Source: Actinomycetes bacterium (GTDB taxonomy: Bacteria; Actinomycetota; Actinomycetes; Mycobacteriales; Mycobacteriaceae). Taken from it: DNA of 49,112 nucleotides. The notes beneath the pieces are model-generated. The model worked only from the letters and a program-made list of their open reading frames with translations. It was not told the origin of the DNA and searched no databases. Both the position numbers and the translations under genes were made by a program. The stretch spans positions 1 to 49,112 of the forward strand of contig JAEXZY010000155.1 in the NCBI GenBank assembly GCA_023404955.1, in the 5' to 3' direction. Below are positions 36,131 to 45,061 of this stretch, in pieces (position 1 is the stretch's first letter; each line of letters begins with the position of its first letter).

Positions 36131-36147
36131 ACAGAGTTCGGAGCAGG

Positions 36148-36221
36148 TGGAGCGGGCGACGGGAATCGAACCCGCGTAATCAGTTTGGAAGACTGAGGCT
36201 CTACCATTGAGCTACGCCCGC
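36148..36221 (-). tRNA. tRNA-Gly (anticodon TCC)
   Basis: A cloverleaf can be drawn: acceptor GCGGGCG/CGCCCGC, D-arm GCTCAATGGTAGAGC, anticodon loop CTTCCAA with TCC, and T-arm with GGTTCGATTCC. The 3' CCA is encoded (36150-36148). A Gly/Pro tRNA pair next to tig matches mycobacterial genomes as I recall them. Confidence 0.96.
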
Positions 36222-36372
36222 GTATCACTGCAGCTGGCTGCAGTACCGCCAGAGGATACCGGCCCCGCCCCCCGAGAATCCAATCGCCATCTGGATGTGG
36301 CTTCGCTCAGGTCAGGACGTAGGATCGCCGGTGGTCTGACGCTGCGCGTGAGCGTGAGGCGGCAGCGACGAC

Positions 36373-36449
36373 CGGGGTGTAGCGCAGCTTGGTAGCGCAT
36401 CCGCTTTGGGAGCGGAAGGCCGCAGGTTCAAATCCTGTCACCCCGACCA
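36373..36449 (+). tRNA. tRNA-Pro (anticodon TGG)
   Basis: The acceptor CGGGGTG pairs with CACCCCG; the D-arm is AGCGCAGCTTGGTAGCGC; the anticodon loop TTTGGGA carries TGG; the T-arm is AGGTTCAAATCCT. The CCA end is encoded (36447-36449). It lies 40 bp before tig and could be processed from a shared transcript. Confidence 0.96.
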
Positions 36450-36489
36450 GTTCGACTCATCCCCACGAAAGCAATAGAGGAGTACCGAA

Positions 36490-37950
36490 GTGAAGAGCAC
36501 CGTCGAGAAGCTGAGCCCGACCCGGGTGCGCATCAACGTGGAGGTGCCCTTCACCGAACTCGAACCCGAGATCGACAACGCCTTCAAGCAGCTCGCCAAG
36601 CAGGTCCGGCTGCCCGGCTTCCGCCCGGGCAAGGCTCCGCGCAAGCTCCTCGAGGCGCGCGTCGGCCGTGGCGCGGTGCTCGAGCAGGTGGTTAACGACG
36701 CGCTGCCCACCCGCTACAGCGAAGCGATCACCTCGGAGTCGCTGCAGCCCATCGGTCAGCCCGAGATCGAGGTCACCAAGCTCGAGGACAACGAGGAGCT
36801 GGTGTTCACCGCCGAGGTGGACATCCGGCCCGAGATCGAGCTGCCCGACTTGAGCACCCTTAAGGTCACCGTCGACCCGATCACGGTCGAGGACTCCGAC
36901 GTCGAGGCCGAGCTCGATTCGCTGCAGAAGCGCTTCGGCACGCTGACCGGTGCCGATCGTGCCGCCGAGAACGGCGACTTCGTCTCGATCGACCTGTCGG
37001 CCACGGTCGACGGCGAGGACGTGCCCGAGGCCAAGACCGAGGGGCTCTCGCACGAGGTCGGTTCCGGCCAGTTGATCGACGGGCTCGACGACGCGATCGT
37101 CGGGCTCTCCGAAGGAGAGTCCACGACGTTCACCACCACGCTGGTCGCCGGTGAGCACGCCGGCCAGGAGGCCGAGGTCACCGTCACGGTGAAGTCGGTC
37201 AAGGTGCGCGAGCTGCCCGAGCTGGACGATGAATTCGCGCAGCTGGCAAGCGAATTCGACACCATTGACGAGCTCAAGGCCGACCTTCGCGAGAAGGTGG
37301 CGCGGGTCAAGCGCGTGCAGCAGGCCGAAGAGATCCGCGACAAGACGATCGAGGAGCTGCTCACCCAGGTCGAGGTCCCGCTGCCCGAGGCCGTCGTGCA
37401 GGCCCAGGTCGATGACACGCTGCACAACGCGATCCACGGCCTCGACCACGACGAGGACAAGTTCGCCGAGTCGCTCGCCGAGCAGGGCAGCAGCCGCGAG
37501 GAGTTCGACACCGAGAACCGCACCAACGCGGAGAAGGCCATCAAGACTCAGCTGCTGATGGATGCGATCGCTGACAAGCTCGACATCCAGGTCGGGCAGA
37601 ACGACATCACCGAGCGGCTGGTGCTGATGTCGCGCCAGTACGGCATCGAGCCCCAGCAGCTGATCCAGATGCTGCAGCAGAACAATCAGCTACCGGCGAT
37701 GTTCGCCGATGTGCGTCGTGGGTTGACGGTCGCGGCCGTCGTGCACGGGGCGACCGTGACCGACACCGACGGCACCGAGATCGACACCACCGAGTTCTTC
37801 GGGCCCTCCGGTGAGGCTGCGGTCGAGGGCGACATCGAGGACGACATCGACGACGACAGTGTCGGTACCGAGGCAAGCGTCGAGACGGCATCCGAGCCCA
37901 GTGATGAGACCGACGCCACTGAAACATCCGAGGACGACGACACCAAGTGA
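36490..37950 (+). CDS. tig: Trigger factor (ribosome-associated chaperone and prolyl isomerase)
   Basis: This 486-residue trigger factor has an N-terminal ribosome-binding domain with the signature GFRPGKAPR (about 44-52), a middle FKBP-type PPIase domain (GDFVSIDLSATVDGEDVPEA ... GSGQLIDGLDDAIVGL) and a helical C-terminal chaperone domain. The last ~55 residues are very acidic and Asp/Glu/Ser/Thr-rich, an extension common in mycobacterial trigger factors. The GTG start follows GAGGAG. It lies upstream of clpP1-clpP2, linking folding of new chains with their degradation. Confidence 0.97.
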   Translation: MKSTVEKLSPTRVRINVEVPFTELEPEIDNAFKQLAKQVRLPGFRPGKAPRKLLEARVGRGAVLEQVVNDALPTRYSEAITSESLQPIGQPEIEVTKLEDNEELVFTAEVDIRPEIELPDLSTLKVTVDPITVEDSDVEAELDSLQKRFGTLTGADRAAENGDFVSIDLSATVDGEDVPEAKTEGLSHEVGSGQLIDGLDDAIVGLSEGESTTFTTTLVAGEHAGQEAEVTVTVKSVKVRELPELDDEFAQLASEFDTIDELKADLREKVARVKRVQQAEEIRDKTIEELLTQVEVPLPEAVVQAQVDDTLHNAIHGLDHDEDKFAESLAEQGSSREEFDTENRTNAEKAIKTQLLMDAIADKLDIQVGQNDITERLVLMSRQYGIEPQQLIQMLQQNNQLPAMFADVRRGLTVAAVVHGATVTDTDGTEIDTTEFFGPSGEAAVEGDIEDDIDDDSVGTEASVETASEPSDETDATETSEDDDTK

Positions 37951-38065
37951 TGCTCTGAGCGAACGCGCGGCGTCTGGGGACTCCCCAGCGGCGCGGGTTG
38001 GTTAATGTCGTCCATAAGACCGGTCACCGCGTCGGAAGTACACAGAAGAAAGCAGGTATCCAGTC
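37951..38065 (+). promoter_or_regulatory. tig-clpP1 intergenic region with palindrome and possible ClgR half-site
   Basis: These 115 bp hold a GC-rich palindrome with 7-bp arms (37974-37980 and 37982-37988). They also hold GAGCGAACG just after the tig stop, which fits one half of the actinobacterial ClgR box (GCGAAC); the other half is poorly matched. ClgR activates clp genes in actinobacteria. The palindrome could instead be part of a tig terminator. Confidence 0.3.
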
Positions 38066-38677
38066 GTGACTGACATGCGTGGCGCCTCGTCGGGCCTCAA
38101 CCTTGTCGACTCGGTGTATGAGCGGTTGCTGGCCGAGCGGATCATCTTCCTGGGCTCCCAGGTCGACGATGACATCGCCAACCGGCTGTGCGCCCAGATC
38201 CTGCTGCTGTCGGCCGAGGATCCCACCAAGGACATCCACCTCTACATCAACTCGCCCGGCGGCTCGATCAGCGCCGGCATGGCGATCTACGACACCATGG
38301 TGCTGGCGCCCTGCGACGTGGCGACCTACGCGATGGGAATGGCTGCCTCGATGGGCGAGTTCCTGCTCGCCGCGGGCACCAAGGGCAAGCGCTACGCCCT
38401 GCCGCACGCCCGCATCCTGATGCACCAGCCGCTCGGCGGCATCACCGGCGGCGCCGCGGACATCGCGATCCAGGCCGAGCAGTTCGCCAGCATCAAGAAG
38501 GAGATGTTCCGCCTGAACGCCGAGTTCACCGGGCAGAGCATCGAGCGCATCGAAGCCGATTCGGACCGTGACCGGTGGTTCACGGCGCAGGAAGCGCTCG
38601 AATACGGCTTCGTCGACCACATCATCACCAGCGTCACCCTCAATGGCGACGGACCAGGAGCAGGACTCGACAAATGA
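38066..38677 (+). CDS. clpP1: ATP-dependent Clp protease proteolytic subunit 1
   Basis: This is a 203-residue serine protease subunit. The catalytic Ser is S95 (GMAASMGE) and the His is H120 (LMHQPLGG), with the usual ClpP fold motifs YINSPGGS and IYDTM. In mycobacteria ClpP1 and ClpP2 rings combine into one active, essential tetradecamer that works with ClpX or ClpC1. The start used is GTG at 38066; an ATG 9 nt later is possible. The stop overlaps the clpP2 start (ATGA), giving matched production of the two subunits. Confidence 0.97.
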   Translation: MTDMRGASSGLNLVDSVYERLLAERIIFLGSQVDDDIANRLCAQILLLSAEDPTKDIHLYINSPGGSISAGMAIYDTMVLAPCDVATYAMGMAASMGEFLLAAGTKGKRYALPHARILMHQPLGGITGGAADIAIQAEQFASIKKEMFRLNAEFTGQSIERIEADSDRDRWFTAQEALEYGFVDHIITSVTLNGDGPGAGLDK

Positions 38678-39354
38678 CCGACACTTCGTCTCTTCACACG
38701 GCGGACATCCACCCGTCCCTGGACCCCCGGGTGCAGCCGCAGGCGCGCTACATCCTTCCGTCGTTCATCGAGCACTCGAGCTTCGGCGTCAAGGAGTCCA
38801 ACCCGTACAACAAGCTCTTCGAGGAACGCATCATCTTCCTCGGCGTGCAGGTCGACGACGCGTCGGCGAACGACATCATGGCCCAGTTGCTCGTGCTCGA
38901 GTCGCTCGATCCCGACCGCGACATCACGATGTACATCAACTCCCCGGGTGGCTCGTTCACCTCGTTGATGGCGATCTACGACACCATGCAGTACGTGCGC
39001 GCCGACATCCAGACGGTGTGCCTGGGGCAGGCCGCGTCGGCGGCAGCTGTGCTGTTGGCCGCGGGCACTCCGGGTAAGCGCCTGGCCCTGCCCAACGCGC
39101 GCGTGCTGATCCATCAGCCCGCCCTCGGCGGTGTCATCCAGGGTCAGTTCTCTGATCTGGAGATCCAGGCCGCGGAGATCGAGCGGATGCGCACGCTGAT
39201 GGAGGAGACCCTGTCGCGGCACACCGGCAAGCCAGCCGACGTGATTCGCAAGGACACCGATCGCGACAAGATCCTCACCGCCGAGGCGGCCAAGGATTAC
39301 GGCATCATCGACACGGTGCTGCAGTACCGCAAGCTGTCTGCGCAGAACGCCTGA
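38674..39354 (+). CDS. clpP2: ATP-dependent Clp protease proteolytic subunit 2
   Basis: This 226-residue ClpP has the catalytic Ser S122 (GQAASAAAVLL) and His H147 (LIHQPALGG). The QPALGG loop and the longer N-terminus (DIHPSLDPRVQPQARYILPSF) are marks of mycobacterial ClpP2, whose ring docks the unfoldase. It is translationally coupled to clpP1 by a 4-nt overlap. The stop is only 3 bp from the stop of the convergent F420-type oxidase gene, so there is no terminator between them. Confidence 0.97.
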   Translation: MTDTSSLHTADIHPSLDPRVQPQARYILPSFIEHSSFGVKESNPYNKLFEERIIFLGVQVDDASANDIMAQLLVLESLDPDRDITMYINSPGGSFTSLMAIYDTMQYVRADIQTVCLGQAASAAAVLLAAGTPGKRLALPNARVLIHQPALGGVIQGQFSDLEIQAAEIERMRTLMEETLSRHTGKPADVIRKDTDRDKILTAEAAKDYGIIDTVLQYRKLSAQNA

Positions 39355-39357
39355 CGG

Positions 39358-39801
39358 TCAGCCGTTGCTGTAGACCCTCGTCGGGGTCACCAACACGGCA
39401 GTGCGTCGCTGCTCGCGCATCGTCGCGTCGTAGGCGTCCCAGTCGTCGTGGGTGCCGCCTGCGGCGGTGAAGATGTCACGAAGCAGCTGCGCGAGCACCT
39501 TCTCGGAGTCCAGCCACGGCTGCGGGTCGTCGGGTCCTGCCAGCTCGGCCCGCCCCTCGACTGTCGCCCACTGCCATCCGTTTCGAAAGGTGACCGCCGT
39601 CTGCGGTCGGGCCCGCAAGTTGGCGAGCTTGACCCGGCCGTAGGTGACGTACGCCAGCACCAGGTCGCCGGAGGCGGGGTGGGGCAGCGCGCCTGCGTTG
39701 ATCAGTGAAGCCTGGATGGTCAGGTCGGCGCGCACGGTCGACACGACGGCCAGGCCGCTCTCGTCTCGCGCCAGGGCGACGGCGTCGCGGAGTGAAGTCA
39801 T
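39358..39801 (-). CDS. Pyridoxamine-5'-phosphate-oxidase-fold protein, probably F420-dependent
   Basis: This 147-residue split-barrel flavin/F420-binding protein has LAVVSTVRADLTIQASLINAGALPHP, KLANLRARPQTAVTFRNGWQWATVEGRAEL and a C-terminal RTAVLVTPTRVYSNG, the layout of the actinobacterial F420-dependent PPOX-like family. Such proteins reduce varied substrates with F420H2 or simply bind the cofactor; the role is unknown. The stop is 3 bp from the clpP2 stop (convergent). It is divergent from the small secreted protein gene. Confidence 0.8.
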   Translation of the reverse strand: MTSLRDAVALARDESGLAVVSTVRADLTIQASLINAGALPHPASGDLVLAYVTYGRVKLANLRARPQTAVTFRNGWQWATVEGRAELAGPDDPQPWLDSEKVLAQLLRDIFTAAGGTHDDWDAYDATMREQRRTAVLVTPTRVYSNG

Positions 39802-39896
39802 CTCCGCAGGCTACGGCGAGCAAAAGAACCACGGGTCGGCCTTCGGCGTGCCACGCTCTAGATCTACGTGGCCGTCAATATTTGAGGAGGATCGCC

Positions 39897-40172
39897 ATGG
39901 GCAAGACTCTGCTGCTGGCTGTAGCTGCTGCGGGCGCGGCCGCGGCCGTCGGGCACGGTGTCGCGCAAGCACAGGATCCGGTGTGTCCGGCGGGCACCTA
40001 CTGGGATACCGCGATCGCGCAGTGCGTCGCGGTCAACGTCTACGTCAATCCGCCCAACCCCGTCGTGGGACCCGCCGGTCCCGTCGGCGTGGGCGGTGTG
40101 GTCGGGCCTGTCGGACCCGGTCCGGTTGGTCCAGGGCCCGTCGGACCCGGACCCCTGGGACCCGGCCGCTGA
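39897..40172 (+). CDS. Small secreted protein with collagen-like Gly-Pro-Val/Gly repeats
   Basis: This 91-residue protein has a signal peptide (about residues 1-26, AVAAAGAAAAVGHGVAQAQ), then a short Cys-containing domain (PVCPAGTYWDTAIAQCVAVNVYV, two Cys likely disulfide-bonded). The tail reads GPAGPVGVGG, then GPVGPGPVGPG-type repeats to the end. The ATG at 39897 follows a strong GAGGAGG site. Small mycobacterial exported proteins with a CxxGxYWD-like start and Gly/Pro tail are known but uncharacterised. It lies alone between a divergent PPOX gene and clpX. Confidence 0.75.
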   Translation: MGKTLLLAVAAAGAAAAVGHGVAQAQDPVCPAGTYWDTAIAQCVAVNVYVNPPNPVVGPAGPVGVGGVVGPVGPGPVGPGPVGPGPLGPGR

Positions 40173-40447
40173 GAGGTCCGAGAAGCCACGCCTGAGGGTG
40201 TTCGGTGGAGATGGGTACTCTCGGTCGAGTAACAGCGGCGACACGCCAGAGACACGGTGGTGCGTTCCACGGCCATCGGTGAACGGTCAGGCGATATGTT
40301 GTCGCAACCACACGTGAATATCAGCGACGCTATTCGGCCTCATCGGTCGCACAGGGCCCGAAGATGCGGGTAGCGTCGGAAACGTTGCGGTGCGACCCAC
40401 CGAATCGATCGATGTGCAACAGCAAGAGGAAGTAGGACCCCTGCACC

Positions 40448-41728
40448 ATGGCACGCATTGGAGACGGCGGTGACCTGCTGAAGTGCTCGTTCTGCGGCAA
40501 GAGTCAGAAGCAGGTGAAGAAGCTCATCGCGGGACCGGGCGTCTACATCTGCGACGAGTGCATCGACCTCTGCAACGAGATCATCGAGGAGGAGCTGGCC
40601 GACGCTGACGACGTCAAACTCGACGAGCTGCCCAAGCCCGCGGAGATCCGCGACTTCCTCGAGAGCTACGTCATCGGTCAGGACACCGCGAAGCGCACGC
40701 TCGCCGTCGCGGTCTACAACCACTACAAGCGAATTCAGGCAGGGGAGAAGAGCCGCGACTCGCGCTCCGAGCCCGTCGAGCTCGCCAAGTCCAACATCCT
40801 GATGCTGGGCCCGACCGGCTGCGGTAAGACCTACCTCGCGCAGACGCTGGCCAAGATGCTCAACGTGCCGTTCGCGATCGCCGATGCCACGGCACTCACC
40901 GAAGCTGGCTACGTCGGCGAAGACGTCGAGAACATTCTGCTCAAGCTGATTCAGGCGGCCGACTACGACGTCAAGCGCGCCGAGACGGGCATCATCTACA
41001 TTGACGAGGTCGACAAGATCGCGCGCAAGAGCGAGAACCCGTCGATCACGAGGGACGTCTCCGGAGAGGGTGTGCAGCAGGCGCTGCTGAAGATCCTCGA
41101 GGGCACGCAGGCGTCGGTGCCGCCGCAGGGTGGTCGCAAGCACCCCCATCAGGAGTTCATCCAGATCGACACCACCAACGTGCTGTTCATCGTGGCCGGT
41201 GCCTTCGCGGGGCTGGAGAAGATCGTGTCCGACCGCGTCGGCAAGCGTGGGCTGGGCTTCGGCGCCGAGGTGCACTCCAAGGCCGAGATCGACACCCAGG
41301 ATCACTTCGCCGAGGTCATGCCCGAAGACCTCATCAAGTTCGGGCTGATTCCGGAGTTCATCGGCCGCTTGCCGGTGGTGGCGTCGGTGACCAACCTGGA
41401 CAAGGAATCGCTCGTGCAGATCCTGTCCCAGCCGAAGAACGCGTTGGTCAAGCAGTACACGCGGCTCTTCGAGATGGACGGTGTGGAGCTCGAGTTCGCC
41501 GACGATGCGTTGGAGGCGATCGCCGATCAGGCCATCCACCGTGGCACCGGCGCCCGCGGTCTGCGCGCCATCATGGAAGAGGTCCTGCTGCCGGTGATGT
41601 ACGACATCCCGAGCCGCGACGACGTCGCCAAGGTGGTCGTGACCAAGGAGACGGTCGAGGACAACGTGCTGCCGACGATCGTGCCGCGCAAGCCGTCCCG
41701 CACCGAGCGCCGCGACAAGACCGCCTGA
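40448..41728 (+). CDS. clpX: ClpX, ATP-dependent unfoldase of the Clp protease
   Basis: This 426-residue AAA+ protein has an N-terminal zinc-binding domain (CSFCGKSQ ... CDECIDLC), Walker A GPTGCGKT, Walker B IIYIDEVDKIARKS, the pore and IGF-type loop region (DRVGKRGLGFGAE) and sensor 2 (GTGARGLRAIME). It unfolds tagged substrates and feeds them to ClpP1P2. It is 1.1 kb from clpP2, with two unrelated genes between, so it has its own promoter in the 275-bp gap at 40173-40447, in which I could not define a -10/-35 pair. An inverted repeat at 41798 follows the gene. Confidence 0.97.
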   Translation: MARIGDGGDLLKCSFCGKSQKQVKKLIAGPGVYICDECIDLCNEIIEEELADADDVKLDELPKPAEIRDFLESYVIGQDTAKRTLAVAVYNHYKRIQAGEKSRDSRSEPVELAKSNILMLGPTGCGKTYLAQTLAKMLNVPFAIADATALTEAGYVGEDVENILLKLIQAADYDVKRAETGIIYIDEVDKIARKSENPSITRDVSGEGVQQALLKILEGTQASVPPQGGRKHPHQEFIQIDTTNVLFIVAGAFAGLEKIVSDRVGKRGLGFGAEVHSKAEIDTQDHFAEVMPEDLIKFGLIPEFIGRLPVVASVTNLDKESLVQILSQPKNALVKQYTRLFEMDGVELEFADDALEAIADQAIHRGTGARGLRAIMEEVLLPVMYDIPSRDDVAKVVVTKETVEDNVLPTIVPRKPSRTERRDKTA

Positions 41729-41797
41729 CGACGATCAAGCGGCGAGGGACGAGCCGCGTTGAGGAGTCAGGCCGGGGGCACGGCTTAGCCTGGGCCG

Positions 41798-41854
41798 CGA
41801 GTGTGCGGTGTCATCCGCGACTCGCCGGCGAGGGCGTATCGCGGTGCACGCTCG
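41798..41854. terminator. Imperfect inverted repeat between clpX and fdhD, probable terminator
   Basis: Outer arms CGAGTGTGC (41798-41806) and GCACGCTCG (41846-41854) pair with one mismatch, and the centre is a CGCCGGCG palindrome. It lies between convergent clpX and fdhD. Its left 30 bases match those at 45062-45091 at 26 of 30 positions. Confidence 0.6.
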
Positions 41855-41859
41855 ACGCG

Positions 41860-42684
41860 TCAGTTGAGGACGCGGTCGGGGCGGGTGTAGACGTTCATCG
41901 ACTCGCCACGTAAAAAGGCCACCAGGGTCAGCCCTGACTGCGCTGCCAGGTCGACCGCCAGTGACGACGGCGCGGAGACAGCGGCCAGCATCGGGATGCC
42001 GGCCATCACCGCCTTCTGGGTGAGCTCGAAGGATGCCCGCCCACTCACCAACAGCACCGTGCCGCCCAGCGGTACCCGGTGCTGTTCGAGCGCCCAGCCG
42101 ACGACCTTGTCGACGGCGTTGTGCCTGCCGATGTCCTCGCGGACGACCAGTGCCTCGCCGGCGGCGTCGAACAGTCCCGCGCCGTGCAGACCGCCGGTGG
42201 CTGCGAACACCTTCTGCCGGCGGCGCAATTCCGCGGGCATCTCCGCCAGCACGTCGGCATCGATGGTCAACGGATCGTCGCCGGGGGCGTGCTTGCTGAC
42301 CAAACGCACGGCCTCCAGCGAGGCCTTGCCGCACACCCCGCACGACGACGTCGTGTAGAAGTTCCGCGTCGGGTCGACGTCCGGTGGGGCGACGCCCGGG
42401 GCCAACGTCACGTCCAGGACGTTGTACGAATTCACCCCGTCCTCGTCGGCGCCCCGGCAGTAGCGGACCGAGGCGATGTCGTCCCGACCCGCCACCACAC
42501 CCTCGGTGAGCAGGAAACCCTGCGCCAGCTCGATGTCAGAGCCCGGCGTGCGCATCGTGACCGTCAGAGGACGGCCGTCGACGCGGATCTCCAGCGGCTC
42601 CTCGACGACCAGCGTCTCCGCTCGGGCGGTCGCACCGCCGGCCGTTACGTGCTGCGCCCGACGGCGGGAGGTCACTCGGCCCAC
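41860..42684 (-). CDS. fdhD: FdhD, sulfurtransferase for formate dehydrogenase molybdenum cofactor
   Basis: This 274-residue FdhD passes sulfur from a cysteine desulfurase to the molybdenum (bis-MGD) cofactor of formate dehydrogenase. The family-defining C115-GV-C118 (TSSCGVCGKAS) is present, as are MRTPGSDIELAQGFLLTEG and DIGRHNAVDKV. I chose the GTG at 42684 (MGRVTSRRRAQH), which fits the family N-terminus and has GAGAGG upstream. A second GTG 9 nt later is possible. No formate dehydrogenase subunit is in the window, so its client is elsewhere. It is divergent from the type III glutamine synthetase gene. Confidence 0.93.
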   Translation of the reverse strand: MGRVTSRRRAQHVTAGGATARAETLVVEEPLEIRVDGRPLTVTMRTPGSDIELAQGFLLTEGVVAGRDDIASVRYCRGADEDGVNSYNVLDVTLAPGVAPPDVDPTRNFYTTSSCGVCGKASLEAVRLVSKHAPGDDPLTIDADVLAEMPAELRRRQKVFAATGGLHGAGLFDAAGEALVVREDIGRHNAVDKVVGWALEQHRVPLGGTVLLVSGRASFELTQKAVMAGIPMLAAVSAPSSLAVDLAAQSGLTLVAFLRGESMNVYTRPDRVLN

Positions 42685-42874
42685 GGAAACACCTCTCGTC
42701 GCGACACCTGACCCATTGTGGTCGTTCCGAGCGGCGACGGCCACGACGGCCGCCGTAACCCGCGCCTTCTGACGTTGACGCCTGTGTAACAGAATCGGCA
42801 TCGGAACTTCCTACTGTTGGCCGGTCAATCGTCCGTCGAACAGAGGCGGACGACGCAGCGGATAAGGAAGTCCA

Positions 42875-45052
42875 TTGAGCGGTAACTCGGTACGCCTGCA
42901 GGCGATCAACAATGTCGAAGCCTATGTCCCGCCGGCGATCAGCTTCGACCCCGCCGAGGCGCCTGGCGAGGTGTTCGGTTCCAACGTGTTCACCAAGGCC
43001 GAGATGCAGTTGCGGCTTCCCAAGTCGGTGTACAAGTCCGTTGTCGCCACCATCGAGAAGGGCGCCAAACTCGATCCGGCGGTGGCCGACTCGGTGGCCT
43101 CGGCGATGAAGGACTGGGCGTTGTCGAAAGGCGCCACCCACTACGCGCACGTCTTCTACCCGATGACCGGGCTGACCGCCGAGAAGCACGACAGCTTCCT
43201 CGAGCCAGTCTCCGACGGCCAGACGCTGGCCGAGTTCGCCGGCAAGACCTTGATCCAGGGCGAGCCTGACGCGTCGAGTTTCCCATCCGGCGGCTTGCGC
43301 AGCACGTTCGAGGCACGCGGGTACACCGGGTGGGACGTCACCAGCCCGGCCTACATCTTGGAGAACCCCAACGGCAACACGCTGTGCATCCCCACGGTGT
43401 TCGTGTCGATGACAGGTGAGGCGCTGGACTACAAGACGCCGCTGCTGCGCAGCCAGCAGGCGATGGGCGCGCAGGCCGAGCGCATCCTGAAGCTGTTCGG
43501 CCACAAGAACTTCGACAACATCGTCTCGTTCTGCGGCCCCGAACAGGAGTACTTCCTCGTCGATCGGCACTTCTTCCTGGCGCGTCCCGACCTGATCAAC
43601 GCCGGTCGCACGCTGTTCGGCGCCAAGCCGCCCAAGGGTCAGGAGTTCGACGATCACTACTTCGGCTCGGTGCCCGAGCGGGTGCTCGGCTTCATGATGG
43701 ACACCGAGCGTGAGCTGTTCAAGCTCGGCATTCCGGCCAAGACCCGGCACAACGAGGTCGCGCCCGGTCAGTTCGAGATCGCGCCGATGTTCGAGCGGGC
43801 CAACATCGCCGCCGACCATCAGCAGTTGCTGATGACCATCTTCCGCAACGTGGCCAAGAAGCACGGCATGGAATGCCTGTTCCACGAGAAGCCGTTCGCC
43901 GGCGTCAACGGCTCGGGCAAGCACGTCAACTTCTCCATGGGCAATGCCCAATTCGGCAGTCTGCTGGTGCCCGGTGACACCCCGCACGAGAACGCCCAGT
44001 TCCTGGTGTTCTGCGCGGCGGTCATCCGCGCGGTGCACAAGTTCGCGGGCCTGCTGCGGGTGTCGGTGGCCTCGGCCACCAACGACCACCGGCTGGGCGC
44101 GAACGAGGCGCCGCCGGCGATCATCTCGATCTTCCTGGGCGCGCAGCTGGCCGATGTGTTCGAGCAGATCGCGAAGGGCGCGGCGACCTCGTCGAAGGGC
44201 AAGGGGTCGATGATCATCGGTGTCGACACACTGCCCGAGCTGCCCACGGATCCGGGCGATCGCAACCGTACGAGCCCATTCGCGTTCACCGGCAACAGGT
44301 TCGAGTTCCGCGCGCCGGGTTCGGGGCAGACGATCAACGTGCCGATGATCATCCTGAACACGATCATGGCCGATTCGCTGGACTACATGGCGACGGTGCT
44401 GGAGAAGGCTGTCGGTGACGGAGAGGACTTCGACCAGGCCGTGCAGAAGCTGCTGACCGAGATCATCACCGATCACGGCGCGGTCGTGTTCAACGGCGAT
44501 GGCTATTCGGACAACTGGCAGATCGAGGCGGCCGAGCGTGGCCTGCCGAATCTGAAGACGACGCTCGACGCGATCCCGGAGCTGATCAAGCCCGAGGCGG
44601 TCGAGGTGTTCGAGCGCTACGGGGTGTTCAACGAGCGAGAGTTGCACAGCCGGTACGAGGTTCGCCTCGAGCAGTACGCGCTGACGGTCGGGGTGGAGGC
44701 CAAGCTGGCGCTGGAACTGGGCACCACGGTGATCCTGCCCGCAGCGGTGCGCTATCAGACGGAGCTCGCGCAGAACGTCGCCACGCTGAAGGCGGCGGGT
44801 GTGGCCGCCGATACTGTTCTGCTCGAGGCTGTTTCGACTCCGATCGCCGATCTGACCGCGGCGTTGACATCGCTGAAGGCGGGCTTGGCGGATCACTCCG
44901 CGGAGTCCGCGCTCGACGAGGCCACGCACGCGCAGAAGGTGCTGCTGCCCGCGATGGAGGCCGTGCGCGCCGCCGCGGACGCGTTGGAGGGCGTGGTCGC
45001 CGACGACCTGTGGCCGCTGCCGACCTACCAGGAGATGCTCTATATCCTCTGA
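42875..45052 (+). CDS. Glutamine synthetase type III (GlnN-like)
   Basis: This 725-residue product is far longer than GSI (~470) and has the GSIII layout: an N-terminal extension with VFGSNVFTKAEMQLRLPKSVYK, a central catalytic region with FCGPEQEYFLVD, GIPAKTRHNEVAPGQFEIAP, NGSGKHVNFSMG and ATNDHRLGANEAPPAI, and a long helical C-terminal domain. It makes glutamine from glutamate, ammonium and ATP and forms dodecamers in the family. The best start is TTG at 42875 with AAGGAAG upstream. Mycobacteria have several GSI-type genes, so a GSIII here is an accessory route. A regulator is not visible nearby. Confidence 0.93.
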   Translation: MSGNSVRLQAINNVEAYVPPAISFDPAEAPGEVFGSNVFTKAEMQLRLPKSVYKSVVATIEKGAKLDPAVADSVASAMKDWALSKGATHYAHVFYPMTGLTAEKHDSFLEPVSDGQTLAEFAGKTLIQGEPDASSFPSGGLRSTFEARGYTGWDVTSPAYILENPNGNTLCIPTVFVSMTGEALDYKTPLLRSQQAMGAQAERILKLFGHKNFDNIVSFCGPEQEYFLVDRHFFLARPDLINAGRTLFGAKPPKGQEFDDHYFGSVPERVLGFMMDTERELFKLGIPAKTRHNEVAPGQFEIAPMFERANIAADHQQLLMTIFRNVAKKHGMECLFHEKPFAGVNGSGKHVNFSMGNAQFGSLLVPGDTPHENAQFLVFCAAVIRAVHKFAGLLRVSVASATNDHRLGANEAPPAIISIFLGAQLADVFEQIAKGAATSSKGKGSMIIGVDTLPELPTDPGDRNRTSPFAFTGNRFEFRAPGSGQTINVPMIILNTIMADSLDYMATVLEKAVGDGEDFDQAVQKLLTEIITDHGAVVFNGDGYSDNWQIEAAERGLPNLKTTLDAIPELIKPEAVEVFERYGVFNERELHSRYEVRLEQYALTVGVEAKLALELGTTVILPAAVRYQTELAQNVATLKAAGVAADTVLLEAVSTPIADLTAALTSLKAGLADHSAESALDEATHAQKVLLPAMEAVRAAADALEGVVADDLWPLPTYQEMLYIL

Positions 45053-45061
45053 GGCTGGTCG

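Noticed and set aside
40080..40170. GP-rich repeat considered as a DNA-level tandem repeat or CRISPR-like array
   Set aside because: The repetition is in codons of an open frame with a signal peptide; units are short and not separated by spacers.
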